DNA of 64,000 nt, taken from positions 1,966,352 to 2,030,351 of the forward strand of contig NZ_CP107551.1 in NCBI RefSeq assembly GCF_025837095.1. The letters run 5' to 3'. The notes beneath the pieces were generated by a model. That model was not told the DNA's origin. It did not search any database and was given only the letters and a program-made list of their open reading frames with translations. The translations under genes and the position numbers were made by a program. Positions 45,322-53,244 of this stretch are shown here, one piece after another. Numbering within the stretch: the stretch's first letter is position 1; the number at the start of each line of letters is the position of its first letter. This DNA comes from Rhodococcus sp. Z13 (lineage in GTDB: Bacteria > Actinomycetota > Actinomycetes > Mycobacteriales > Mycobacteriaceae).

Positions 45322-46290
45322 TCACAACCCCAGCGAGGTCTGCACCTGCCGCAGGGTCGCGGCCGACGCCGCCAGGCCCGCGGCCTCGGTGTCGGACATC
45401 GGCACGTCGAGCACCGTGCGTGCCCCACCGGCGTCGACGATCGTCGGCAGCGACAGGCACACCTCCTCCAACCCGGGCCGGCCCGTCTGCAGCGTCGACA
45501 CCGCCAGCACCCGCCGCTGGTCGCGCAGCACCGCCTCGACGATGCGGGCCGTCGACAACCCGATCGCCAGGTTCGTGGCACCCTTACCCCGGATGATCTC
45601 GTAGGCGCTGCGCACCACCTGCTCGAACAGTTCGGTGCGCACCTGCTGACCGAAGACCGCGCGGCCGTCGACGCGGAAGGAGTCCACGGGCACACCCCCG
45701 ATCGTCGTCCCCGACCACAGAGCGACCTCCGAGTCGCCGTGCTCACCCACGACGAAGCCGTGCACGTTCTCCACCGCCACCCCCGCGCGGGCCGCGACCA
45801 GGTACCGCAGCCGCCCCGAATCGAGGACCGTGCCCGACCCGAAGATCCGCCCGTCCGTGATGCCGGTCGCGGCGATCGCGGCGTAGGTGACGACGTCGAC
45901 GGGATTGCTGACGACCACGATCACCGCCCCGGGGGAAGCGGACAACAGGTGCGGGATCAGCTCCCGCACCAGCGTCACGTTCGCGGCGGCGAGGTCGAGC
46001 CGGGACTGGTCCGGATGCTGTTTGGCGCCCGCCGTCACCACGATCAGGTCCGATCCCGCGGTGACCGCGAGGTCGTCGGACCCCTCGATGCGGCAGGCCG
46101 GGGCGAACTGGGTGCCGTGGTTCAGGTCGAGCACCTCCGCGCGCACCTTCGCGGCCTGGATGTCGTAGAGAGCGATCACGTCGGCCGACCCGCGCAGTAG
46201 GCACGCATAGGCCACGGCGGTGCCCACACTTCCCGCCCCGACGACCGTCAGCTTGGTTCTCCGCCCGGCCCCCGCCCGCGTCTCGGCCAT
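45322..46290 (-). CDS. ldh: L-lactate dehydrogenase
   Basis: 322 residues. NAD-binding LTVVGAGSVGTAVAYACLLR, TAGAKQHPDQSRLDLAAANV (Gln before the Arg loop, as in lactate rather than malate dehydrogenases), VVSNPVDVVTYAA, GSGTVLDSGRLRYLVAARAG, and the active site VVGEHGDSEVALWSG with the catalytic His. Interconverts pyruvate and L-lactate with NAD(H). Convergent with the molybdoenzyme gene, separated by 21 bp. Confidence 0.93.
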   Translation of the reverse strand: MAETRAGAGRRTKLTVVGAGSVGTAVAYACLLRGSADVIALYDIQAAKVRAEVLDLNHGTQFAPACRIEGSDDLAVTAGSDLIVVTAGAKQHPDQSRLDLAAANVTLVRELIPHLLSASPGAVIVVVSNPVDVVTYAAIAATGITDGRIFGSGTVLDSGRLRYLVAARAGVAVENVHGFVVGEHGDSEVALWSGTTIGGVPVDSFRVDGRAVFGQQVRTELFEQVVRSAYEIIRGKGATNLAIGLSTARIVEAVLRDQRRVLAVSTLQTGRPGLEEVCLSLPTIVDAGGARTVLDVPMSDTEAAGLAASAATLRQVQTSLGL

Positions 46291-46399
46291 GTGACGAATT
46301 GTGACGCATGCGGGCGGTTCGCTCGGTGCAGTCGGGAGTACCCGAGCCGACTTCCCGTTCCCCCGCCCGCCACCGCCGCCCGGCCGCTAGCCTCGGGGC

Positions 46400-47125
46400 A
46401 TGGCCGCGACCCCCTTCGACGCAGTCCTGTTCGACTTCTCCGGAACGATCTTCCGGCTCGAGGAGGACGAGAGCTGGCTCGAGGGCGTCACCGATCACGA
46501 GGGCCGGGGCTTCGACCTGCACCGGCAGGCCGAACTCATGCGGCGGCTGACCCAGCCCGTCGGGCAGCCCGTCGAGATGGACGCCGACGAGCACCACGCC
46601 TGGACGAACCGCGACCGGGAACCGCGCTGGCACCGCGAGGCCTACCTGACGGTGCTGCGCAAGTCGGGCGTCACCGATCCGGAGCAGGCGCAGGCGCTGT
46701 ACGAGAAGGTCACCGACCCCGACTGCTGGACGGTCTATCCCGACACCGTGCCGGTGATCGAGGCGCTCGCCGGGGACGGGATCGCCGTGGGTGTGGTCAG
46801 CAACATCGCCTTCGACGTGCGGCCCGCCTTCGCGCGACTCGGCATCGACGACCTCGTCTCGGTGTTCGCGCTGTCCTTCGAGGTGGGCGCCGTCAAACCC
46901 CAACCGGAGATCTTCCGTTACGCCGTCGACACCCTCGGTGTCGATCCGCGGCGCACGCTCATGATCGGCGACAGTGAGAAGGCCGACGGCGCGGCCCGCG
47001 AGATCGGCTGCTCGTTCGAACTCGTCGAACCGCTGCCGACCGCCGACCGCGCCGACGGACTGTGGCGGGCGCTGGCCGCCGCCGGGATCACTCCTTCGGA
47101 ACCAGGCGCAGGCAGATCGAGTTGA
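46400..47125 (+). CDS. HAD-family hydrolase with non-canonical motif I
   Basis: 241 residues, HAD subfamily IA. Motif I is VLFDFSGTIFRL: the first Asp is present, but the second (general acid/base, DxD) is Ser. Motif II VVSNIAFDVRPAF, motif III GAVKPQPEIFRYA (Lys), motif IV LMIGDSEKADGAA. A missing second Asp is seen in HAD members that are not phosphatases, so phosphatase activity is doubtful. TAGCCT (46388-46393) ends 6 nt before the ATG (leaderless). The 3' end overlaps msrB by 38 bases. Confidence 0.82.
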   Translation: MAATPFDAVLFDFSGTIFRLEEDESWLEGVTDHEGRGFDLHRQAELMRRLTQPVGQPVEMDADEHHAWTNRDREPRWHREAYLTVLRKSGVTDPEQAQALYEKVTDPDCWTVYPDTVPVIEALAGDGIAVGVVSNIAFDVRPAFARLGIDDLVSVFALSFEVGAVKPQPEIFRYAVDTLGVDPRRTLMIGDSEKADGAAREIGCSFELVEPLPTADRADGLWRALAAAGITPSEPGAGRSS

Positions 47126-47516
47126 TGCAGTAGCGCTTGTCGGTCGGAGTGGGATAACCCTCGCCCTCGAAGACATGACCGAGATGGCTGTGGCACGACG
47201 CGCACAGCACCTCGACGCGGCGCATGCCGAGCGAGTTGTCCTCGCGCAGGATCACCGCGTCGGAATCGGCCGGATCGAAGAAGGACGGCCACCCGCAGTG
47301 CGAGTGGAACTTCTCGTCGCTGCGGAACAGCTCGGCGCCGCAGGCCCGGCACTCGTAGACGCCCTCGGTCTCGGTGTCGGTGTACTCGCCGGTGTAGGGG
47401 CGTTCGGTCCCGGCCAGGCGCAGCACCGCGAACTCCTCCGGGGTGAGCTTGGCGCGCCACTCGTCCTCGCTGAGGACGACCTTGGGTGCGGGTTCGGATC
47501 GGGGAGCAGACGTCAT
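47088..47516 (-). CDS. msrB: Peptide-methionine (R)-S-oxide reductase MsrB
   Basis: 142 residues. Repairs methionine-R-sulfoxide in proteins. YTGEYTDTETEGVYECRACG, HSHCGWPSFFDP, EVLCASCHSHLGHVFEGEG and catalytic RYCINSICLRLV. The two CxxC pairs bind zinc; the Cys in RYCINS is catalytic. Start ATG 47516 (MTSAPRSEP). Same position as Rv2674. Three sulfoxide-related functions (this and the BisC-like enzyme 2 kb away) may be linked, but they are on opposite strands. Confidence 0.95.
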   Translation of the reverse strand: MTSAPRSEPAPKVVLSEDEWRAKLTPEEFAVLRLAGTERPYTGEYTDTETEGVYECRACGAELFRSDEKFHSHCGWPSFFDPADSDAVILREDNSLGMRRVEVLCASCHSHLGHVFEGEGYPTPTDKRYCINSICLRLVPKE

Positions 47517-47548
47517 GCACACCACGCTAACCGCGCCCGGCGCACCCG

Positions 47549-48853
47549 TCACGTCCCGACGGGTTCGGTGCGCTCGAGCAGGTGCGACGGCTCGATGCCG
47601 TCCGCGAGCCGGCCCTCCCGCTTCGCGGCCAGGTACCGGTCGAGCAGGACCGCGAAGACCACGACGAGAAGCAGCGCCCAGCCGAAGGTCGTCTTGAGGT
47701 ACTCGGCGGCGCGGCCGGTCTCCACCCAGCGGCTCGACAGCCACGAGTCGTAGCTGAGGAACCCGTAGACGGCCAGCCAGGCGGGCCAGTTCCGCATCAC
47801 CGAGTTCGGCAGCAGCACCGTCATCAGGAGCGGGAACAGCATCATCGAGTAGTACATCTGCCCGAGGGAACCGAGCAGGAACGACGCGGTGAGCAGCACC
47901 CCGCCGGTGGTGCACAGGAAGAACACCTCGTCGTGGCGGCAGTAGCGGTAGAGCAGCCACACCGACACCACCACCATCACGGCGAGGATGCCGCGCAGGG
48001 CGAGGATCAGCCAGCCGGGCAGGCCGTAGTACATGCCGTTGCCGACGATCGCGCTGTTGAAATAGTCCCGCGACTCCAGCAGGTACGGGACGGTGTGTTC
48101 GACGAACTGCCAGGCGTCCACCGACAGCGGCCACGCGATGATCGTCAGGCCGATCGGTACGGCCACGGCGGTGACGAACACCTTCCACTGCCCGCGCACG
48201 AGTGGCAGGAAGAGCAGCGGCGCGAGGATCGGTTTGATCGCGAACGTCAGGCCGATCGCCGCGCCGGCCCACAGATCCCGCCGCTTCAGCAGCAACGTCA
48301 GGAAGATGATCTCGCCGAGCAGGACGAGACCGTTGATGTTGGTGAAGACCAGGGTGTTCGTTACGGTCTCCGACGAGAACGCCGCGAGTACCAGGATCGG
48401 TGCGATGGGGGAGTCCAGGCGCAGACCGAACATCCGCAGCAGCAGGTACAGCGCGACGAGGATTGCGATCGCGTTCGCCAGGATGAACAGCCACCGCGAC
48501 CGCTCGGGGTCGATCACCGCGATGGGGGAGATGAGCAGCGTCCCGGACGGCGGGTAGAGATAGTGCGGATCCACCCAGTTGAAGTTCGCCGTGTACACCG
48601 GCTTGCGATTGAGGAACGCCAGCGCCGCGTTGTAGACGGGTGTGAAGTCGTCCGTGCGAAACCCGTTGACGGCTTTGACGACCACCCGGTGGAGCACCGT
48701 CAGTACTGCGAGCGGCCATACCACGGCCTTGACCACCTCGGCGGTCGTGCGTGCGGTACGGGGTTCGAGACTGCTGAGGAACACTACGGCACGGTACACC
48801 GAGCCGGTGTCACGTCGTGAACACGCCCTGGTGGGTGTGGTGTCCTGCGTCAC
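47549..48853 (-). CDS. aftC: Alpha-(1->3)-arabinofuranosyltransferase AftC (GT-C membrane enzyme)
   Basis: 434 residues, about 10-11 membrane helices, GT87/DUF2029-like GT-C fold; position of Rv2673 (AftC), which branches the arabinan of arabinogalactan and lipoarabinomannan using decaprenyl-phosphoarabinose. The periplasmic loop after TM1 reads NGFRTDDFTPVYNAALAFLN, with acidic residues as in GT-C catalytic loops; LYPPSGTLLISPIAVIDPER follows. GTG at 48853 overlaps the upstream gene's stop by 4 bases (GTGA), favouring it over GTG 48799. Confidence 0.88.
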   Translation of the reverse strand: MTQDTTPTRACSRRDTGSVYRAVVFLSSLEPRTARTTAEVVKAVVWPLAVLTVLHRVVVKAVNGFRTDDFTPVYNAALAFLNRKPVYTANFNWVDPHYLYPPSGTLLISPIAVIDPERSRWLFILANAIAILVALYLLLRMFGLRLDSPIAPILVLAAFSSETVTNTLVFTNINGLVLLGEIIFLTLLLKRRDLWAGAAIGLTFAIKPILAPLLFLPLVRGQWKVFVTAVAVPIGLTIIAWPLSVDAWQFVEHTVPYLLESRDYFNSAIVGNGMYYGLPGWLILALRGILAVMVVVSVWLLYRYCRHDEVFFLCTTGGVLLTASFLLGSLGQMYYSMMLFPLLMTVLLPNSVMRNWPAWLAVYGFLSYDSWLSSRWVETGRAAEYLKTTFGWALLLVVVFAVLLDRYLAAKREGRLADGIEPSHLLERTEPVGT

Positions 48854-50406
48854 GCCGGGCACAGGGAGCCGTTGGGCGGCAGCGTTCCCTCGCTCAGGTA
48901 GGTCTCCACCCGGGCCTGCACGCATCCCGAGTGCAGCACCGACGAGTAACCGGCGCCCTGCCAGGACAGGGCCGCCCACGGTGCGCCGGCAGCGGTGAGC
49001 ACACCGGTGACGGACTCGACCCCGGCGTTGCCGACCAGCGGGTCCGCGGCGCCGGAAGTGACGAGCACCGGGAGGTCCAGGGCCGCCGGGAGCGGCGACG
49101 GGGACAGGCTCGGCCACGCCGAGCACACGGTGGCCGCGACGGCGGTGTCGGCGCCGTAGAGCGGATAGGGCGTCGACCAGTTCTCCGCGAGGTCGGCGGC
49201 CCGCATCGGGGTGGGCCAGCGCTGTCCGTCGCTGCAGCGGGCCACGAACTGCCCGTCCGTCGACAGCATCTCCTCGGCCTCGGACACCAGCTCGATCAGC
49301 GGCATGACGTCCCCGTCCCGCGCGGCGGCGAAGACGTCGGAGACCTCCCGGATCCGGGCCTGCAGATCGCCGCGGGGCGTGCCGAGCGCCCCGCTCAGGG
49401 CGGTGAGCATCGACGCGGCCGACACCGGGGCCAGTTCTCCGGCCGCGGCACGCGCGTGCAGGTCCTCGAGCGCGGCACGCGGGTCGGCGCCGAGGGAGCA
49501 GTCGAGGGCCGTGCACTGGCGGGCGAAGGCGTCCACGGCCGCCTCGGCGCCCCGGGCGCGCGACTCGGCGAGCACCTCGGCGTCGCCGGTCGCGACGGCG
49601 GGGGAGTCGAGGATCAGGCGCCCGACCGCGCCCGGCCGGGCCGCGGCGTAGGCCAGTGCCACCGATGCGCCGTTGCCGACGCCGAGCAGACCGATCCGCT
49701 CCACGTTCCAGGCCTGCCGGAGCCGGTCGATGTCGTCCGCGGCGTGGGCGGCGCCGAACATCAACTGCTGGGGCTGCAGATAGTCGGTACACGCGACCGT
49801 GGCCTCCCGGCCGAGGGTGGCCACCCGATCCGCTGCATCGCCGGTGCGGCCGAATTGCCCGAGATCGGCGATGCCCCGGCGCTCGGCGGCGGGAATACAA
49901 TCGATCGCGAGTGAGGCGCCGATCCCGCGACGGTCGACGGCCACGATCGGCCGCACCGCCAGTGCAGCGGACATCGGGCCCGTGGCCATCCCCGCCAGCG
50001 CACGGGTCGAGGCCATGTCCGCCCCGGTCGTGAGCACCAGCGGCGCCGCGTCCTCGGGAGTATCGGCGAGGCGGGCCCGCATCACTGCCAGGGGGAAGGT
50101 GCCCGGAATCGCGCCGGAGACGTCGATCGGGGCGGCGACCTCCCCGCACTCGAGGACCAGGCCGGCCGGACCGGAGGGCAGGGCGAAGGAGCCGAGCGTC
50201 TCGGCGGTGCAGTCGCGCCAGGTCAGATCCGTGGACGGTGCCGGGAGATCGGGGACGGACGGCTCGTCCGTCGGCTCGGCCGGTGCGCCGCCCGCGTCGT
50301 CGCGGACGACCGCGACCTCGGGGCGGACCGACGGCCCCGCCCCGCAGGCGGCCGCCAGCGAGGCGACTGCGATCCACACCACGGCGAGCACACCCGTTCT
50401 GCGCAT
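48850..50406 (-). CDS. Lipoprotein of the TAP-like alpha/beta-hydrolase (S33) family, nucleophile Ser not evident
   Basis: 518 residues (Rv2672 position). Lipoprotein signal: MRRTGVLAVVWIAVASLAAA then Cys. The hydrolase fold is clear: PLVLTTGADMASTRALAG, VRPIVAVDRRGIGASLAIDC, RLRQAWNVERIGLLGVGNG, then VLVTSGAADPLVGNAGVESV (Asp) and YSSVLHSGCVQARVETYL (His). In peptidases of this family the elbow reads GYSYG; here it is GVGNGAS, with Gly where the Ser should be. It may be a non-catalytic binding protein or use a shifted Ser. Translationally coupled to aftC, so an envelope role is likely. Confidence 0.82.
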   Translation of the reverse strand: MRRTGVLAVVWIAVASLAAACGAGPSVRPEVAVVRDDAGGAPAEPTDEPSVPDLPAPSTDLTWRDCTAETLGSFALPSGPAGLVLECGEVAAPIDVSGAIPGTFPLAVMRARLADTPEDAAPLVLTTGADMASTRALAGMATGPMSAALAVRPIVAVDRRGIGASLAIDCIPAAERRGIADLGQFGRTGDAADRVATLGREATVACTDYLQPQQLMFGAAHAADDIDRLRQAWNVERIGLLGVGNGASVALAYAAARPGAVGRLILDSPAVATGDAEVLAESRARGAEAAVDAFARQCTALDCSLGADPRAALEDLHARAAAGELAPVSAASMLTALSGALGTPRGDLQARIREVSDVFAAARDGDVMPLIELVSEAEEMLSTDGQFVARCSDGQRWPTPMRAADLAENWSTPYPLYGADTAVAATVCSAWPSLSPSPLPAALDLPVLVTSGAADPLVGNAGVESVTGVLTAAGAPWAALSWQGAGYSSVLHSGCVQARVETYLSEGTLPPNGSLCPA

Positions 50407-50565
50407 GCGCACAGCCTGCCAGGTCCGGCGCCCGGCGCGCGCATCGGTGCACGGCCTCCGGGAGTGTCCCATCGGGCCGTGAACACGCCGTGAACGGCTT
50501 GTGAAGTAGGTCGCATTCCTCATGCGAATTCGGATCGAGCCATTCCGCCGCCGTACCCTGAGGTA

Positions 50566-51579
50566 ATGCACGAACGTCTCGTCGACCGCAATCCGGTGGT
50601 ACCCGCAGACCAGTTGGTGGCGCAGATGGTGCCGCCCGCGATGTTCGACGAGGTGAGCTTCTCCTCCTACATCCCAGATCCGAACGAGCCGAGCCAGGCC
50701 GCCGCGGTGAGGACCGCCGAGGCGTTCGCCGGCAAGGTCGGCAAGATTCGCAGCGGTAAGAAGGGCTTCTTCGGGCGCCGCACGCAGCAGCAGGGTGCCG
50801 GACTGTATCTCGACGGTGGCTTCGGTGTGGGCAAGACCCACCTGCTCGCCTCGATCTTCCACAGCGCCCCCGCACCCAAGGCCTTCGGAACGTTCGTCGA
50901 GCTCACCCACGTCGTCGGTGCGCTCGGCTTCAACAGGGCCGTCGAGGAGCTGTCCCACCACAGTGTGCTGTGCATCGACGAGTTCGAGCTCGACGATCCG
51001 GGCGACACCATGCTCGTCTCGCGGCTGCTCACCGAGCTGTCCGCGCGCGGTGTCTCCATCGTGGCGACCTCCAACACGCTGCCCGGTCAGCTCGGCGAGG
51101 GCCGCTTCGCCGCGCAGGACTTCCTGCGCGAGATCAAGAAGCTCGCGTCCATCTTCGAGACGATCCGCGTCGACGGTCCCGACTACCGGCACCGCGACCT
51201 GCCGCCGGCCCCGGATCCGGTGGACTCGGCCGAGCTCGCCGAGCGCGCCGACGCCATCCCGGGTGCCACCCTCGACGACTTCGACGAGCTGTGCGCGCAC
51301 CTGAGCACCCTGCACCCGTCCCGCTACGGCAAGCTCGTCGAGGGCGTGTCCGCGGTGTTCATCGACGGCGTGCACCCGGCGAAGGACCAGTCGGTGGCGC
51401 TGCGTCTGGTGGTCCTCGCCGACCGCCTGTACGACGCGAGCATCCCCGTGACCGTCTCGGGCGCCAAGCTCGACGAGATCTTCACCCCGGAGATGCTCGC
51501 CGGCGGCTACCGCAAGAAATACCTGCGGGCGACCTCGCGTCTGCTCGCCCTGTCGCGCTTCGAGGTCGCCGCGAACTGA
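50566..51579 (+). CDS. zapE: ZapE/AFG1-like ATPase
   Basis: 337 residues (Rv2670c). Walker A LDGGFGVGKTHLLASIFH (~85), Walker B HSVLCIDEFELDDPGDTM, sensor region IVATSNTLPGQLGEGRF, and C-terminal VSGAKLDEIFTPEMLAGGYR, all typical of the AFG1/ZapE AAA-type ATPase. In E. coli ZapE helps cell division; in mitochondria AFG1 acts in protein quality control. Role in actinobacteria is unproved. Starts at ATG 50566. Divergent from the lipoprotein hydrolase; strong hairpin at the 3' end. Confidence 0.93.
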   Translation: MHERLVDRNPVVPADQLVAQMVPPAMFDEVSFSSYIPDPNEPSQAAAVRTAEAFAGKVGKIRSGKKGFFGRRTQQQGAGLYLDGGFGVGKTHLLASIFHSAPAPKAFGTFVELTHVVGALGFNRAVEELSHHSVLCIDEFELDDPGDTMLVSRLLTELSARGVSIVATSNTLPGQLGEGRFAAQDFLREIKKLASIFETIRVDGPDYRHRDLPPAPDPVDSAELAERADAIPGATLDDFDELCAHLSTLHPSRYGKLVEGVSAVFIDGVHPAKDQSVALRLVVLADRLYDASIPVTVSGAKLDEIFTPEMLAGGYRKKYLRATSRLLALSRFEVAAN

Positions 51580-51600
51580 CCTCGGCACGAACCCGGAACG

Positions 51601-51632
51601 GGCCCGGCCGGAGCACCTGCTCCGGCCGGGCC
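51601..51632. terminator. Bidirectional intrinsic hairpin between zapE and the GNAT gene
   Basis: GGCCCGGCCGGAGC / GCTCCGGCCGGGCC, at least 14 bp with loop ACCT, between convergent genes. Confidence 0.88.
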
Positions 51633-51659
51633 GTCGGCGTTCTGCGGTCCGGGCGTCCG

Positions 51660-52211
51660 TCAGAGGGGCCGCTGCATCACGTAGTCGTCGTGGGTCTGCG
51701 AACCCACCACGAACGTCCGGGTTCCCACGACGGTGAAGCCCTGCTTCTCGTAGAAGCGCCGCGCACGCGTGTTCTGCTGGTTCACACCCAGCCACAGCCC
51801 GGCGCGCCCGAGCTCCTCGGCCTGCTCCACGATGGCGCCCATCAAAGCCGCCGAGACACCGGCACCGTGGTGGCCGGGCATCACGTACAGCTTGCTGATC
51901 TCGATCGAGGGGCGGGCGGTGATCATGGCGTCGATCTCGGGATCCTCCGGCGCGGCGTCCACGACCATGAGGTATCCGACGATGTCCTTGCCTGCGGAGG
52001 CCTTGAGGACGATGCGCTGCGGGTCGGCGAGGTACTCGGAGAACTTCTCGGCGCTGAGCGTGCGATCGATGAACGCGGCGATGTCGTCGGCGTTCGCGTC
52101 CGGGGGACAGGCGAGGGGGAAGGTGGCCGCGGCGACGTCGGCGATCGCCTCGGCGTCCCAGATCCCGGCTCGTTCGACGGAGACGGCTTCCTCGAGAGAT
52201 GACGTGGACAT
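51660..52211 (-). CDS. GNAT-family N-acetyltransferase
   Basis: 183 residues (Rv2669 position). Acetyl-CoA-binding region LYVMPGHHGAGVSAALMGAI (motif A; Q/R-x-x-G-x-A slightly altered), LGVNQQNTRARRFYEKQGF (motif B). The substrate is not predictable; similar proteins acetylate small amines. ATG 52211 (MSTSSLEEAVS); an open extension to 52394 crosses the inverted repeat upstream and is probably not translated. Confidence 0.88.
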   Translation of the reverse strand: MSTSSLEEAVSVERAGIWDAEAIADVAAATFPLACPPDANADDIAAFIDRTLSAEKFSEYLADPQRIVLKASAGKDIVGYLMVVDAAPEDPEIDAMITARPSIEISKLYVMPGHHGAGVSAALMGAIVEQAEELGRAGLWLGVNQQNTRARRFYEKQGFTVVGTRTFVVGSQTHDDYVMQRPL

Positions 52212-52306
52212 GCAGTCCAGTGAAGCACTCGCGCGGTGCGGGCCCGGCTGCAGCCCCGATGCGGCACACTGCCGGTCGGGTGTCGTGAACGGCTCCGGAT
52301 ATGGCT

Positions 52307-52344
52307 GAACCCCAGCCTTGGATGGGGGGTCATGGCTGGGGTTC
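52307..52344. promoter_or_regulatory. Long perfect inverted repeat upstream of the GNAT gene and the leader
   Basis: Eleven-base arms GAACCCCAGCC (52307-52317) and GGCTGGGGTTC (52334-52344), 16-nt spacer, in the 271-bp divergent region. Could be an operator, or a cruciform or RNA hairpin in the GNAT 5' region. Confidence 0.6.
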
Positions 52345-52445
52345 GATACCATCGGGGGGATGGCAGGCTCCACGCTACCCGAGGGAATCCTCATGTTCCA
52401 GCCGGTGCGGTCACGGTTGCGTCACACCTCGTGTGCGCCCGATGC

Positions 52446-52474
52446 TTGCGCGAAATCTTTCGGCGTTGTACCGT
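52446..52474 (+). promoter_or_regulatory. Promoter of the leader peptide/LeuA-domain gene
   Basis: TTGCGC (52446-52451), 17-nt spacer, TACCGT (52469-52474). The expected transcription start is at or just before the leader ATG (52483). Confidence 0.5.
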
Positions 52475-52482
52475 CGTCGGCT

Positions 52483-52524
52483 ATGAAGCGCGTACTCGTA
52501 GTTCACCGCCGTAGCGGGGTCTGA
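52483..52524 (+). CDS. Leader peptide MKRVLVVHRRSGV (putative branched-chain attenuator)
   Basis: Thirteen codons, five of them Val or Leu (GTA CTC GTA GTT ... GTC). The stop codon lies in the loop of the first downstream hairpin. It precedes a gene for a LeuA regulatory-domain protein by 74 nt and starts at a predicted leaderless promoter. Ribosome stalling at the V-L-V-V run in amino-acid shortage would free the downstream strand. Typical of attenuator leaders, though the peptide is not one I know. Confidence 0.6.
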   Translation: MKRVLVVHRRSGV

Positions 52525-52570
52525 TTCGGACCGACCCCTCGCTGCGGGTCGTTGAGCTACGCGTCGGTCC
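52509..52570 (+). promoter_or_regulatory. Alternative hairpins of the putative attenuator
   Basis: Structure A pairs 52509-52521 (CCGTAGCGGGGTC, end of the leader) with 52533-52547 (GACCCCTCGCTGCGG), 13 bp with one bulge. Structure B pairs 52528-52535 (GGACCGAC) with 52563-52570 (GTCGGTCC). A and B share bases 52533-52535, so they exclude each other. No U-tract follows B, so control of translation is as possible as termination. Confidence 0.6.
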
Positions 52571-52598
52571 TCCCTCCTCGTGGAAGACCACTACGAAG

Positions 52599-53087
52599 AT
52601 GAACGCCTTCACCTCTTTCTCCAGCACCTCCTTCTCGTTCGCCGCCCCGGCTGCCGATCCCTTCGCGGAGCGCTACGGTCGCGCCCTCCCGCGTGACCTG
52701 CGCGCCGAGGCCACGGGCATGAGCTGGGAGCGCTTCGAAGCCACCTACGGCGATCAGCACGGCCCGGTGCGTCTCGGCGGCTGGTCGGCCACCCGTCTGC
52801 CCGCCGGCCGGTCCCACTTCGAGGCGACCATCGCCATCGGTGACACGATCCACACCGCCGCGGCCACCGCGTGCGGGCCCATCGCCGGGATGACCGCCAT
52901 GCTCCACGAGCTCGGCCTGCACCTGGAGATCCTGTCCTTCCACCGGCACGACCTCGACGAGACCTCCATCACCTTCCTGCTGTGCCGCTCCGGTGAGCGC
53001 ACCGCCTGGGTGATGGGCACGGGGGAGACCGGCGACGAGTCGTCGCTGCGGGCCATGATCGCCGGCATCAACCGTCTGAGCGCCTGA
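52599..53087 (+). CDS. Stand-alone LeuA dimerisation/regulatory-domain protein
   Basis: 162 residues resembling only the C-terminal allosteric domain of 2-isopropylmalate synthase: HFEATIAIGDTIHTAAATAC, GPIAGMTAMLHELGLHLEIL, then TAWVMGTGETGDESSLRAMI, matching LeuA's GPxxAFxxAL and WGVGIAxSITTASLRAVVSA. No TIM-barrel catalytic domain is present, so it cannot itself make isopropylmalate. It could bind leucine, or associate with and tune a LeuA encoded elsewhere. N-terminus is Ser/Phe-rich (FTSFSSTSFSFAAP). A leader peptide with attenuator-like hairpins precedes it, and a terminator follows. Confidence 0.75.
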   Translation: MNAFTSFSSTSFSFAAPAADPFAERYGRALPRDLRAEATGMSWERFEATYGDQHGPVRLGGWSATRLPAGRSHFEATIAIGDTIHTAAATACGPIAGMTAMLHELGLHLEILSFHRHDLDETSITFLLCRSGERTAWVMGTGETGDESSLRAMIAGINRLSA

Positions 53088-53091
53088 CGCA

Positions 53092-53126
53092 TCCGGGTGC
53101 GGGGACGGGGTCCTCGCACCCGGATC
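53092..53126 (+). terminator. Intrinsic hairpin after the LeuA-domain gene
   Basis: ATCCGGGTGCG / CGCACCCGGAT, 11 bp, with an inner GGAC/GTCC pair, 4 nt after the stop. Confidence 0.8.
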
Positions 53127-53205
53127 GCCGTGCCGGGGCATCGCCGACGGGAAGTGTTCTCCCACACAGGTCGGGAGGGAGTGTCGGGACGGCGAAACGA
53201 GTGAA

Positions 53206-53233
53206 GCCCCCACCGGAATCATCCGATGGGGGC
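53206..53233 (-). terminator. Terminator of the minus-strand tRNA cluster
   Basis: GCCCCCACCGG / CCGATGGGGGC, 10 pairs with one mismatch, loop AATCAT, 12 nt beyond the last tRNA-Val. Confidence 0.75.
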
Positions 53234-53244
53234 CTCACTCTCGG

